Shown one piece after another: positions 12,201 to 27,200 of a stretch of 64,000 nt of DNA. The DNA is from Rhabdornis inornatus. Lineage: Eukaryota; Chordata; Aves; Passeriformes; Rhabdornithidae. The stretch is from contig VWZS01000622.1 of the NCBI GenBank assembly GCA_013397075.1, positions 680,652-744,651 on the forward strand. The letters run 5' to 3'. The position numbers and the translations under genes were made by a program. The notes under the pieces were generated by a model, which was not told the origin of the DNA, did no database searches, and saw nothing but the letters and a program-made list of their open reading frames with translations. Position 1 is the first letter of the stretch. Each line of letters starts with the position of its first letter.

Positions 12201-15200
12201 CCAGCAATGGGACATCCACAACTTCTCTGGGCAACCGGTTCCAGTGCCTCACCACCCCCACAGGAAAGAATCTCTTCCTTATGTCGAATCAAACCAAATC
12301 TTCTTTCAGCTCAAACCCATTCCCTCTTGTCCTGTTACCATACGCCCCTTTAAGAAGTTCCTCTTCAAGGTCCTTCAGATACTGAAAAGCAGCCATCAGG
12401 TCATGCTGGAGCCTTTTCTCCACGCTGAACAACCCCAGCTCTCTCAGTCTCCTCAAAGGAAAGGTACTCTAGTTCTCTCTGATCATCTCTGTGATAAACT
12501 CTGGACTCACTACAGCAGGTCCACATGCTTCCTGTGTTGGGGCTACCAGAGGTGGATCCAGCACTACACGGGGGGGTCTCATNCCGCTATAGGCAGGGAT
12601 ACCTTCCATGAAACTAGGTTGTTCAAAGCCCCACACAACCTGGCCTTAAACACTTCCAGCAATGGGACATCCACAACTTCTCTGGGCAACCGGTTCCAGT
12701 GCCTCACCACCCCCACAGGAAAGAATCTCTTCCTTATGTCGAATCAAACCAAATCTTCNTCAGCTCAAACCCATTCCCTCTTGTCCTGTTACCATACGCC
12801 CCTTTAAGAAGTTCCTCTTCAAGGTCCTTCAGATACTGAAAAGCAGCCATCAGGTCATGCTGGAGCCTTTTCTCCACGCTGAACAACCCCAGCTCTCTCA
12901 GTCTCCTCAAAGGAAAGGTACTCTAGTTCTCTCTGATCATCTCTGTGATAAACTCTGGACTCACTACAGCAGGTCCACATGCTTCCTGTGTTGGGGCTAC
13001 CAGAGGTGGATCCAGCACTACACGGGGGGGTCTCATGAAGGCACAGCAGAGGGGCAGAATCTCCTCCCTGCCCTGCTGCCCACAGTGCTCTGGATGCAGC
13101 CCAGGACAGTTTGGCTCTCTGGGCTGAGTGCTCATCGCTGGGTCATGCCCAGCCTCTCACCCACCAGCACCCCCAAGTCCTTCTCTCAGGGCTGCTTTTG
13201 GTCTCTTCATCCTCAGTCTGTGCTGATACCTGGGTCTGTCCTGACCCTGGTGCAGCACCAGCACTGGCCTTGTGAGCTCCACATCTGCCCACTTCTCCAG
13301 GTCCCTCCTGATGGCATCTCACCCTTCAGATGTGTCAACAGCACCACTCAGCTTGGGGTCATCTGCAAATCTGCTGAGGGTGCACTCAACCTCTCCATCA
13401 CTTGCCACTGATGTCCATTGGGACTCTGAGCCATTAACCACCACCCTCTGAATGGGACTGTACAACCACTTTCTTAACCATCTAATAGTTCACCCTATGA
13501 ATCCATTTCTTTCCAGATTTAGGTAGGGGACCATGGTAAAGGCTTTGAAGAAGTTCAGATAAACGAATATGTAGCTTTCCCCTAGTCCACTGATGCAGTC
13601 TCTCCACCACAGAAGGCGACTGGGTTGGTAAAGCAGGACTTGCCCTTGGTTAAGTTCATGCTGGTGTCTTGAATCACTTCCCTGTCCTCCAAGTGTTGCA
13701 TCATATTTCCAGGAGGATCTGTTCCATGATCTTCCCAGGTACAGAACAGAAGCTGACAGGTCAGTAGTTCCCAAGGCCCCTCTTTTCTACTTTCTTAAAA
13801 AAAAATGGGTACCATGCTTCTCCTTTTCCAGTCATCTGGGACTTCACCTGACTGCCATAAAAGAGGTTACCATTGATGACTAAGGCAAAAACACTGAGTA
13901 CCTCAGCCTTCCCCTCACCTGTTGTTATCAGTTCATCAGCTGGGGTACATTTTCTTCAACATTCCTTTTCTAGCTGACATAGCTGTATAACCCCTTCTTA
14001 TTTGTCTTCATGTTCCTTGCCATGTTAAGTTCCATCTTTGCCATGGCCTTCCTCATCCCATCCCTATGCAACTAGACTGCGTTCCTATAGTCTTTCCAGG
14101 ATACCTGTCCTTGCTTCCACACTGATTGTGCATTTGCTTGTTGCCCTTAACCTGAATCAGCAGGTCTCCATTCACACAAATGACTGTCTTCCCTGTCTAG
14201 ATTTCTTGCACCTGAGACTCACTAGCTCTTGTACTCTAAGAAGAGTAGATAATACCTAGTTATAGTTTATCTTCTAAGTCTCAAGGAAATCTCAGCACCA
14301 TAAGAATTTCCTATACAGAATTCAACACTTGCTTATATTAAAGCCACTGCTTACACAGTGCCTTATATGCAAGCATAAAAAAACATCTCAAAACTCACAT
14401 GAAATGTTTTGCCAAATGACAGTGCAATGAAGGTCAGATTAATCAACTGCTTTAGGTTATACCACATGAACAGGAGATAAAGAAATTAAACTTTCACTTT
14501 CCAGAAACTAACATACTCATGTTTTCTTCTAATTTGCAGTGAATTAAATAGATTAGGTGAACATGTAAACTATGCCACAGTCTTAATAAATTACCTTCCA
14601 ATTAATTTGCAATAACTTTGATTATGTTCTTGGCCATAAACTGTGGGATAATCCAGACTGTCTAACTCACATGTAAGAGGACGTTTTCTTTAAATGTCAG
14701 ATTCCCTGGGATCACCATGGACAGACCTGGAGAACAAGCTTGATTATCTAATGTGGACAGTAGTACCCAGGAGTTAAGAATCATAGAACCACTTTAAGTT
14801 GGAAAAGACCTTTAAGATCATTGAGTCCAACCATAAAGAATACTCATGTTATTCCTCTCCATGATGTCTGGATGCCCTCACCCTAAAGTAAACATTTAAA
14901 CTTGCATCACCTTTTCAAAATACCACATTACAAGATATCAGATTAATTGCAAAGGAGTAATAATTCTATACTTTTTAAATATGAGGGTTTTTTTTACTCA
15001 CCACAGGATCCAAGCAGCCAAATATAGCACCAAATATAAGCATTTTGCCAATCTTTACATTAACAGGAAGGGCTGCAAGGTGCTGGCCCAACGGAGTCAG
15101 CTTGGGCTCGTTTAACTGACAAGCGCCAATCTTCCTCAACAGATTCATTGCATTACCAATTACTTGCTGCTGTGGTGGATCTAATGCTTTGGAAAGAAAA

Positions 15201-18200
15201 TCTTCAGGCGAGCCAAGATTGCATTTCTGTGAGGTAAAGGGACATATATTTCAATATAAAAATTTATTATAAGAAAGTTCCCTAACAGCTACACAGAAAA
15301 CTGGAAAGCTGATCTTGCATCAAAAGTACATTCCCTCCCCACCAAACAAGCATCTTGCTTCCCAGAAGGATGACATGTCCCACACTAGGTTAACAAAGCT
15401 TAATTGTTTGGAAGGGCTTCATATGGCATGACCACTATCCAAAGAAGTGTGTCACCAGTGATCACTGATGAGCAGGGGACTCTCAGTCCTGAAACTAGCA
15501 CTAATTTGCCGGGTTGCTAGTTTTCCCATGCACATTCTACTCACTTAAGACATGGTGAGAGGTAATGGAATTGCTCCCTTAAAAAGAAATCAATTAGAAG
15601 GCTATTCAACAGAGTTTAAAATTGTCACTCTGAGACAAACTGGAATCATATAGTACACTATTTTCACTGAACAGCATGCTGCTATTTTACAACAATCAAG
15701 TGCTGAGTTACCCCCTGACCTGTGTGAGAAGCCCCACTAAGTAATTGCATTGGATCAGGTCTGTCGTAACAAACCTTTTAAGCTACTAGGGTCAATAATT
15801 CCAGAACAAGCAACAGTGTGAAGGCATAACTCCTCCAAAGGCATGCACAGTATTTTTAGCTAACACAGTGGATTGGGCTTGTGTGGCTAGGTTTAGGTAT
15901 TAAGGCCTGCATGGGTGAGTTTGGTGAGAAGCTGAGAGCAGCTTCCCCTACATCTAGCCAATGCCACGTATCTCCAGGAGAGACCCGCTGCTGGCCAAGG
16001 CTGAGCCAATCAGTGATGGTGGTCACGGCCCCTGGAGAAGTTATTGCACAGAAACAAATTGCAGCCAGAGAAGAGTAGGTGAGAACAACTCTCAAGACAC
16101 CAAAATCAGTGAAGAAAGTAGGAGAGGAGGCTCTCCAGGTGCTGCAGCCCTTGGTGAGGAAGGCTGTCCCCCTGCAGCTCATGGAGGCCCGTGGTGGAGC
16201 CCACACTCAAGCAGGTGGATGCCTGAAAGAGGCTGTGACCCTGTGGAGAGCTCACACTGGAGCAGACTCCTGGCAGGACCTGTGGTGCTATGACGAGAGG
16301 AGCCCACATTGCAGCGGGTTTGCTGGCAGAGCTTACGACCCTAAGGTGGATCCATGCTGGAGCAGTTACTGAAAAACCACAACCTGTGGGAAGGATTCAC
16401 ACTGCAGAAACTTGAAAAGGACTGTCTCCAGTGGAAGGGACCCGAAGCTGGAGCATGGAAAGGAGTCGTCCCTTCCTCTGAGGAGGAAGCAGCAGCAGAA
16501 ACAATGTGTGATAAACTGGCCAAATCTGCCATTCCTGGTCTCCCTGCACTGATGGAGGATAGGAGGTAGGGAATTCGGAAATACAAGTCAAGCCAGGAAA
16601 GAGGGAGAGGTGGTTTCTACTTCTCATGAACCTACTCTAACTTAACTGTTATAAACTCAATTGATTTCCACAAATCAAATCTGTCTTGCCTGGGACACTA
16701 ATTGGTGAGTCAGGTATCTCTCCGTGTCCTTACCTCTAGCTATGAGCTTCGCATTATATTTTTTCTCCCATTCACGTGAGCAGGAGAGTAATAGAGGAGC
16801 TTTGGGGCCACCCAGCGTCCAGCCATGGTCAACCCACCATACAAGGCTAGCAATTCTAAAAACAAAAACCATACCATAATATGAAGGCATAATTCCTCCA
16901 AAGGCACACGCAATATTTCTGGAACAGAATATTCCATGAAACTTTCAAACCTGCAACATCATAAAAACACAAAAACATATATATTCAACTAAATTTTTGA
17001 ATTAAACTTGTAAATCTGGTTTTTACATGGTCATTCTTGGCAGTTTTTCTCTTGAGGGGCAAGGAAGGGAGTAGCATGGATAAGCCATTCATACTTTGAA
17101 TTAAGGCATGTGTTGTGGCTTGGAAAACAAGTCTTAGTCAGAGAGAGAAAGGCAGGAAACCCCAATTTTCAAAACAAGTCTGTAAAATGCTTTCAAACTG
17201 GAAAGTCTTTTATTGGACTAAAAGGTCCCATTGGTTCATTGGTACACTTCACTGGTTATATCAAAAGACTCTAACCTTGATTGTTTCTCAGCTGAAAGTT
17301 GCTTCACAGAAGCAGGAAAAAAGTTACTCCACTGCAGTAAGAGAAACTAATTCTGCAGTGCCCCATCTCTCATCCATAGAGGTTACCTCCTCAGAAACCT
17401 ACAGATCTGTCTGATAAAAACTTCAAAGTTCAGGAGATAAGGTTCACACACATTTGAGGTAAGCCAAGCAGGTACTGTAAAAAATTGATGTTCTACAATT
17501 CCTTGCGCTGCACTTTCCCTTTAATTATGAGTATTTCTTTAAAAACACATTACAGAAATACTAAGAATAAAATTAACTTTTTTTTTTTTTAAGCGTGAAA
17601 GACTAACACTTTGCACATATGATACTCAAATTCTTATTTTGGTTGAGTTTTTTCCAGGTTTATTTTCCTGGTTTGCAGTAAATAAAGTGAATTTCAACAA
17701 GAATTCTTGGTTTTGCACAGAAAAAACCAGACGGTATCTATGTGATTTACAGAATTCTGCTAAGTTTACAATACCTGTCTCTCGTGTACATTCGGAAGCA
17801 GAACCCATCCCTAACACGCCCGGCTCTTCCTTGTCGCTGCAGAGCACTAGCTTTACTAACAAAGGTCTCTTCCAGGGAACTCATCTGACTGCTTTCATGA
17901 TACCTTAAAAATTATAAAGCGAATTCAGATTTCAGAATTAAAATTTTCATGTATATATAACCTGAACGTCAGCATATTGACAATGTATCTAATGAGAAAT
18001 TATTTGAAAATACATTTAAGTTTTGAAAACCAAGCATATCTGGGAGGAACCGTATATTATAAAACCTTGACTACAACTCATCAGTGAAAATATAAGAACT
18101 GGAATGAAAGCTTTATTATTTCATCTCCCTAGCAACTCAGAATCATTCTAATACATTGTGTAGGGATTTTCACATTTAAAGTGAACAAAAAATATTTTAA

Positions 18201-21200
18201 AAACTGAGATAGCATAAAAAATACTTTCTTCATTTCTAACACAGTATTTAATCATAATTATCCATACATTATCCATTATCTATGAACTTCTTTTGTTCTT
18301 CTCACCATCTGAAACTCCAAAAACACATCCCAAACCTGTACCCAAAACTGCAAGCTTTTAAACGCAGCACATTTTTGCATCTTTTAGTTTAATAGGATAC
18401 TATTAAACTTCTAGTTTCTAGTTTCTATCTAGTTTCTTCTAGTTGAACAAGGATACTACAGAATTCTTGCAGCTCTATCCTCCAAATATTTACAGTAATT
18501 ACAGCATGACTGATGAAAATCAAACTCTTACCTATTTTCTTTTGTTCTCCCAGTATCAATTACAAAGACAACATCTGGTATTGTGATACCCGTCTCTGCT
18601 ATATTGGTTGCCAAAACAATCTGGAAAGAGTAACATAACATAAATAGAAGAATTGGAATGTCTAAACAGGTTTCAACCTTTAAATCAGTATTATGAAATA
18701 AGTTTGATTAAATTTTTTTACCCAGAAACGTTTCCTTAAATAATATGACAATTAATTAAAAGCTACATGACTTGGAAAATGGCCTAGTTTTCCCCAAGGA
18801 GAGAAATTAAAAGTTAAGAAATAATTTCATATTCACATTTTGTTTTATAATCCATCAAAAATTACTGGCTAGTATCTGCCAAAATTGATCAACATTTAAT
18901 TACACAGTTTGGCAATAAACAAAACTGCATTTTTCCGAGATAAAACCCATAGTAACTGGTTAACAATAATTAAAATACAGATAAGCAATAATTAAGGAAG
19001 TTCACTGAAAAAATTTATGTTTAAGAATTTGTCCATTACTGTCAAGATTTTCACAGCATATTAGCTTCTACCCATTACAGACCACCAAATTAGAATTGTT
19101 TCTTTGCAGAGAGGAAGTTCTAGCAATACCTAGCTGTTGTGTAATTCTGTATGACAACAATTCAGAGTTGCACCCACAGAGAATTTCTCTTTTCAGTTGT
19201 CAACTTCATAAATATTACCTTCCTAACACCAAGAGGAGGTATTGTAAATGCAGCTGCTTGATCTTGAGTTGAAAGAACAGAATGCAAAGCTATCAATCTG
19301 TGCCTAGAAGAAGAAATTATAATAATGAATATACACTAATCAAATAACATGGAGTAAAAAAACAAGACCAGTGTAATGACAACATTTGGAGAAAGCAATT
19401 AGAATAGACAATCGAAAGAGTAAAACTTTGTATGATTAGGTATGAAAGTCTGCTTCATTGTTTCATTACAATATCTAGAAAAAAATAACCCAATTAGTTC
19501 ATAGGGATGTTCTCCCATCCAGTAAAACTGCAGGAAAAATAGTAATACTGCAAAACTGCATTTAACAGTAATGGCCTAGCAATAAAGGGAGCTAGGTGTC
19601 TGTAAACCAAAGTTTTTAAAATTGTGCTTCCAAGATAAAGGCCATTACAAATTCATGCAACTTTGAGTAATAAAGGCCTTCAGAGATGCGAGAGCTACAG
19701 AGACTGGTACTTTCCTTCTCTTCCAGACCTTTCATTTCAGTCCGTCAACAAGTATTTAGAATTTGACTGCAATTGTTCTTTTTATGCAGTTGTGTTGCTA
19801 ACTTTTAGTTACCAAAAAAATAAATTTTGAAATTATCTGTCACTACAACCCTAGGCCATTTCTCTTGGTAGATCCAGATGCTCTGGAGCTCTTCTCAGGA
19901 AGTAGTCACTTCCATGTAAACAGTAAGCCACAGAAATCTGTATCCCAGGTATGGCAGCTTCCATACCCTAAGAAGTGGAAAAGAAGTAGTCAAGTCCTTT
20001 TGATAGATAAATTTGTTCAAAAATAAAATAATAAGTAATAAAAGAAAATTTATCATACTGTTCCTAAGTATCTGTCATTTTTGCTTGTATAATTTTTCGA
20101 TTATAGCAGTAAAAGTACATTTGTATTGTAGTGGAAGTACATCTGCATTGCAGTAAAAGTACATTTGTAGCACAATTAGCTCAGAGGCATAACTCTCACT
20201 TGCCTTTTACAAGAATAGCAAACCTTAATGAATATGTTTGTTGGGTTGTAACTTAAGAGTATTAACTTCATAAAAAATATCTGCATTACCTGTCATGCAA
20301 GTTAAATCTTCTGTCAGTCGAAATGAGATCATACAGCTGTTGGATATGAGCAAGGCCTGGTAAAAAGATCAGCACAGCACCTTCAATATTCTTGAACTGG
20401 GGACTTTTATCTGCAAAATTACAGTACAAGCATAGTTAAAACACACACTGTGAACAGTTTTACATAACAACAGGAACAAACGCTAGGCCCTGTGGTTAAT
20501 ACTTTTTAGGGTCCTTCATGTAAGACTGAAGTCAAGTACTTGATTATCAGTAGAAAGCAGTGGAAAATAGGTCCAAAGAACAACCCCAAGTATATAAACT
20601 TCTTAAGAAGTGGACTAGAAGTACCTAAGTATGCAAGCAACTCCAAAATAAGTTCAAGGTTGATCTTGTAAGGGTTCATATATAAGATAGCCTGCTGTGT
20701 ACGACTGCTATACTTTGCATAATAAGGAGCCAAATCGATACCAGATCCAGACTGTATTGGGACGTACTCCTAAAAAACAAGAGTAAGCAGAAAAAAAATC
20801 ATCACATTCTTAGTCTTTTAGAAGAACATAAGAGAGCAGAAGGCGAATTTGCCATTCACTTGAAACAGAGACTGGGAGAAGAAAAATTTAACTAACTTCC
20901 CACCAAAACCTGCATGAGCTAGATTAAATCACAACCACCTACATAATGCATATAGGTATTTACAACCGTTAAGCAATATTCCAGATTTTTTAAAAAGGTA
21001 AAAATTAAAGTTTCTCCAAGACATAACCAGGGCCCAGGTCCGTATCTGGCATTCAACTAGTATCAGCTCAAACTGGGATAAGAAGATGTATACCCTTCTT
21101 TCAAAACTCCTACTCTGTGGTGCAAGAAACTAGCTTCACCTTTTCCCTCTACCTCACCTCGCCCTTCTCAACTAATGCTTGCAATGAAAATTAGAAGTGA

Positions 21201-24200
21201 ACTAGTTGGCAATTCCCACAGTGTTTTGGAATAGCAAAAAAGAAGAGCTAGCAGGAGAGACATACATTTGAATTTATTCTAGACATCTTACATACATAGC
21301 ATAGTTTCTAAATTAAGTGGCACTATTGTAAACTATTTTACTGTTACTCAACACACTTAAGGAAGCTTGACACCACATATCTTTCCATACTGAAGGAAAA
21401 CCATCAACAGAGCACACCGGACTATTTTTCAACACATGTATAAGTGTTCAAATACAGCAAGCTAAATTTTTAGAAGTTTTGCAAAGCAAGTTGTAGCAGA
21501 GAGGTATTTTCCCAAAATACACAGTCTAGATGAACAGCCTAAGCTGCCAAAGTCAGATGGCACTGATAGAATTTCCCCTTCAAGAGTTTTGATCCAAAAG
21601 CACATAGAGCTGTCACTGCAGAGTGCGTGAGTATTAACCATAACCTGTTAAACTAAAGAGGTCTACACAACAACCTCATGTAAATCATCTCATTCAGCAG
21701 GCCGAGTTGGAGGATCTTGGGAGCTTTTCAGCTAGGCAGTATAAGGCCTTGTCTCTTCTGCTGTTACGGTCATTATGTAGGAGAATTCTTTGGAGGGGAA
21801 AAAAATGGTTTCCCTGCTGCTGCTTACAGATCCAGAGCTGCTAATCTACAAGAGACTTCATTGTCAAATACAGCAGAATCAAGATAGGAGTTGCAGCAAC
21901 AATCAAAACGGTGTGGCATTCATAAATATTAGCAGGAGTGCCATTGTGTCTGTTTTTTATAAACTGAGAGAATATTTGATATTCTACAATCCAATCACAA
22001 TAAATCAAAAAAGGAACCAAAATTATTACATAATAAAAACCCCCAAAGGTTTAAAGACAAAACTAAAAATGCCTGTTTCACCTGGTGCTTTGTAGTGCTT
22101 CCTCCTTTACCAGTAACATTTATTGTTACTTCCTCCTCCTCCTCCAAGAACTTCTGACAATATTCTGAGTCTTTCTCCAGAACATAGCCAGTTGCCTCAA
22201 TTACATCTTCAACATGGAAAATCTTTAGTGAAAATTCAAAGAAAAAACATGAGACATGTCAAAAAACAATCAGCAATCTTTCTCACTTTTTAAAGCTTAC
22301 ATAACAAAGGTTAACAGGGCATGCCTTAATATTGTATTAAATCTTGCAAATTTCAACTTAAACTGTCTCGTGATTTTTGAAAACCTAATCTTAGAGCTGC
22401 TACAAATTTGTTACTAGGCTTCTCCACCTCATCACTACATAACCTTTACCATAACCTATACAGCATGCATAAGAAAAACACATAAGAGTGCAGTGACAAA
22501 GTTACAGCAGGTGTGGAAAGAATTCTTTAATGCTTTCCTTTCTACCTAGGTTGAACAGAGAAAAAAATCGAAGTGTCACTGATAGACTGATCGTGAATAA
22601 AGCCAGCACAAAAAATAGTACAGCTATGTACTCCGAAGCCCTGAAGCTATTCTATATTTTCATAAAAGAAAAAAGACTACAAGTCTCGAAACACTTATTT
22701 TAAGATCTGTCTTTCCGGTAAAAAACAAAAACAAAAAAACTGATGCAGATGTATTGCCTAGATACTAACCAGGCAACCACTGTATACATACATACAAAGC
22801 GTCTTGCATAATCAAAATAAACATCTACCTACCTCAACTGGGTAGCTCCTCCCCGAGAGCCTCAAAATGGGACAGTGTGAGAAATAGCTGGAGAATTTCT
22901 CACTGTCTACAGTGGCGCTCATTAAAATCAGGTGCAGGTCTGAACGCTTACGCAAGATCTCTCTCAGAATAACAAGCAAGAAATCAGACTGGACACTTCT
23001 TTCGTGTACCTAGAATTAGAAAAACAGATCTATAGCAAGAATTTAGTACAGATCAAGGCCCAGAATATATGTCATTTCTGCAGAATAGTAAAGAACTGAT
23101 AACCTCATCTACAATAACATGAGATACACTTGACAGGAGACCATCTTCTTGAAGTTTCCGAAGCAGGACACCTGTTGTACAGTACAGCAGTCTGGTGGCT
23201 TCTCCTGTTCTTGATTCCATACGAATTTGATATCCACACAGGGAATTCTTAAAAAATAAATTAAAAATACAGAAAAACTTAAAATAACATACAAGCTAAC
23301 AATATTCAAAATTAAGTGAAATTTAGTAGCTGCCAGATTCAGACACAAGACGCTAATTAAGTAGCACAGTGAATGACTGCCACACTTCCATACAAGTACT
23401 TTCCTTTGTTAAGAATGCAAAAATACATTAAATTTCTCCAGGGTGGCAAAGAGCTGTTAAAATCAGGGTTGTTTTCAGGACTCTTGGACAGTTTCAAAAA
23501 TACTTTTGCAGAAACTACCCTAACAAATACAGGACTTCGGCTTTCTTCAAATAACAAAAAAACTATGTTGGAGAGGGCCTCTCTCAAAGCATGGCCTCAC
23601 TCGAGGCCAGACTGGATTGCTCAAAGCCTTATATAAGGGACTTTGCTTCATCCCTAGTGATAGTGATGCAGCAGTCCCTGGGTAATCTGCTCAAATCTTT
23701 GACCATTCCAGCTACGAAACACTTTTGCTTTACATCAGCCTCTGAAGATTTTAGAAATCATACATGGATACCGACAGGTTCACGACAAAAAAAAAAACAA
23801 CCTGACATACCAAGACGTCATTTTCAAGAGAAAACAACATCTAATTGTTTGGTTGCATAAGAAATAATGTTGTCACTTTTTGTCAACAATCCAACCCCCT
23901 GTATTTGATCAAGACAAGCAAAGGAATTAAGACACTTCTTACTTTTCCTCCCGGTCCTGATTCACAGCCCAGTTCTTCACAAACCCTTGTTGCCAGACTC
24001 ACTGCTGAGATTCTTCGGGGCTGTGTGCAAACAATGTTGCATTTTTTTGATCCTTCATCCAGCAACAACTCTTCCAACAAGAAATGGGGCACCTGGGTAC
24101 TCTTCCCACTGCCTGTTTCACCAGCGACAACAACTACTCGATGTTTTTTAAGAGTTTCTACAATCGAGTATCTGTGTTTAAACACAGGTAACTCCTGTCT

Positions 24201-27200
24201 CTCTTTCAGAAGCCTCTGGTATCTAGAGGAACTCTGCAGCTTCTTAAACAAAATCCTTGAAGGTTCCAAATTATCTGCATCTGAAGTCTCAAGGGTGAGA
24301 CTGCTGAAGTCCTCATCAGAAACCAAGTTTTCCCAGGAATCTTCAGGACCCTCAGCTAGTTTTGGCTGGTTTTCAGACTGTAGCTGCTGTTGCTGTTTGA
24401 GTTTGTTTAACAATTTAGCAATAAAGGTATCACGTGGCTTGTTGGTTTCTATCTTGCTTTCTTCTTCCTTTTTCTTTTCAATATCCCTCCATTCTAGCCA
24501 GACATCTCGGTAGGTAGGAGGCAGCAACTGATGAACTGACTTTAGGTACAAAAAGCAGAAAAAAATGACATTATGTACTACTTAGTAGTATCACTAATAT
24601 TTTATGTGTAAACAAGCTCAAATGTCAAAAGATTTGACAAAAAACAAGTAGGAAACCATTCTAAATACAGACACTATGAAAGCAGTAACACAAATGTCAA
24701 CAGCACATCTTTATTTTCAATTAGCTTTCAATTTTTAGAAGACTAAAAGTACAGCTTTACCAAAAACTATTGCTTCTGTATGCTGCAAAGCATATGCACA
24801 ATCATGTAAAAACAGATTAATATGTAATGGAAGCAAAGAATTTAATGGGAAATACTACATGAAAATATTTTTAGAACTTAACAATAGATACTATAACAAA
24901 AGTGTGCAGAGGCAGACTCCAGGCCAAGAACAGTAATACTGCTAAGAAACTTACTTGTCCTTTGGTTAAATGGTAGAGTGCCAAAGTAGCAGCTAGGTGT
25001 TGTGCTTGCATACTATCTTCTGTTACAATTGTAGGACACATTGCCATTACATCATCTGATGACTTGATAATCCTGACCCTTAAATAAATAATTCAAAAGT
25101 AGTTATCTAAATTTTGCAACCAATATAAACAGAAAATACATATATGACATAATATTTTTAGCAAATATTCCAGCAGTGAATTTGTGGAGTTTTTTTCCTC
25201 TTTACAAACCTCTCCATCTTCTTCAAGGCAGAAGTATTTATATGCATACACATTACCACTAACGTTATGTGCTTTGGAAGAAGGACCCAATATTTGTGTG
25301 CTTGTAACTATTTAGGATAGAGCAAGGTGACATTTAATGATCTACTAAGATGCAAACATCTATCTAACAGAAACTGCAGTCAGAGCAGCAGTCAAATTTC
25401 CCATATTCTTAGGGGCAGCAGTCTGTTAGTTTTTAGGTTGAGCAAGAAAACAAGCTCTTTTACTTGGTTCCTTCAAGAAACATTACTTATTTATAACTTT
25501 GTGTCTGCTTTATTTATACATGGTAATATTCTACTCTACAGCTCTGTATTTTAGACTTGACTTCTAACAGAAATTTTAAAGTAAGATACTGCACTGTTTT
25601 GCCCATAAATTTATGGTAGCTTTGATACAAATTTTTAACTTCCACTTTATTTTAAACAATTTCCAGAAGTGCTTTGGTATTCATAAACTTGAATCTTCGA
25701 TTTAACATGTTACTTTGAATAAGAATACCAAAAAGGTTGTTCCAATCTATCTCATGGGACTGCTTTAGACTAATCTTTCATTCAGCAGTATACAAATAAA
25801 AAACTCTTAACCCTGCTTCATGGGATCATTCACTAGAATCTTATTTTTGTGATTTTGTCTAGGCTAAGCATCACTTTTGCAGAGCTATCCAGAGTAAAAT
25901 ACCTCCCTGATGGACTAAAAAAGAGTTTGGGTTAAACTCTTTACACTATATTAATATAAATCTCTATCAACAAGAGAGAATTGACCAGAATTTTTACTTT
26001 CAAACAAACCAAAAGGCAAATGTAAAGATTACAGGAAATACATACCTACATTTCCAATATTTTCCAACAGGAATTTTCTCAAAAGCAGGATTTGGGCTCT
26101 TCGGAAAATTCTTTCTGCACCAGTCAATCAGAAACTGTTTCGGAGATTTACCAGTCCAGCTTCGAGCACTATAATCAAAATTTCTTACATCTAGTGGCTC
26201 TCTCTTTTTCACTGCAAGAGCAGAAAAACACATTTTAAAGCCTCCTAAAATCTATTTTACATTCCTTTGAAGTAATTTTTACCTTTTATTCACACGTATT
26301 TAACTAGATAGCACAATTTTCTGAAATGTTTTGCAGAAATATAGGTATTGAAGATACACGACAGCAACTTCTGCTTTTCCTACAGAAGTATCTGGCAGAA
26401 AATTAATGACAATATTTTGTAATCTGTGTTCACCCAATGATTTCAGAAGTTTCATTAAAGTTTGCCTATTAGAAAATATTTTAACAGTCTGAAGATTTAC
26501 AATGAAAATAGCTTAAAAGATCAGAGTGTGACTGAAACAGGAACTAGCTCTACAACTTAAAAAGAAAAAAAAAGAAAAAGAAATCTAATTTTTAAAACAT
26601 GACAGCATGACAAAAATAGCTTTCAACGTAATCTGCTAAAACATGTAAAACATGTACAGATCCTTTAAAGTCAGCTCGGTCAGTGAGACAGACTGCACGC
26701 TGATGACACTGAGTTGAGTGAGAGTGTTCATCTGCTGGAGGCCAGGAAGGCTCTTGCAGAGGGATCTGCACAAGCTGGATTGATGGGCCAAGGCCAATGG
26801 TGTGAGGCTGAACAAGGCCAAGTACNGATTCTCCACAGGTGCCTAATAGGAGGCTGTGCCCAGGTGGGGGTCAGCCTCTTCTCCCAGGCAACCAGGGATA
26901 CATCAAGAGGACATAACCTCAATCTGCATCAGGGGAGGTTCAGGCTGGACATTAGGAGAGATTTATTCACAGAAAGGGTTGTCAAGCACTCGCCTGGACT
27001 GCCTAAGGAAGTGGTGGAGTCAACATCCCTGGAGGTGTTTAAGGAACAAATGGATTTTGCACCCAGTGCATGGTCTAGTGGACATAGTGGTTTGGTCACA
27101 GGTTGGACTCAATCTCAGAGGTCTTTTCAAAGCTAATTAGTTCTGTGATAGTCCACCTTCATTTCCCACAATCAGAGCTTGTCACTCAGCACTGCAAACC

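Noticed and set aside
12244..13411. ORFs through the duplicated CR1
   Set aside because: They are antisense CR1 sequence joined across Ns in a probable false duplication; not genes.
16079..16569. Several ORFs of 70-100 codons in the ERV-like repeat
   Set aside because: They follow the internal repeat units and show no gag, pol or env resemblance.
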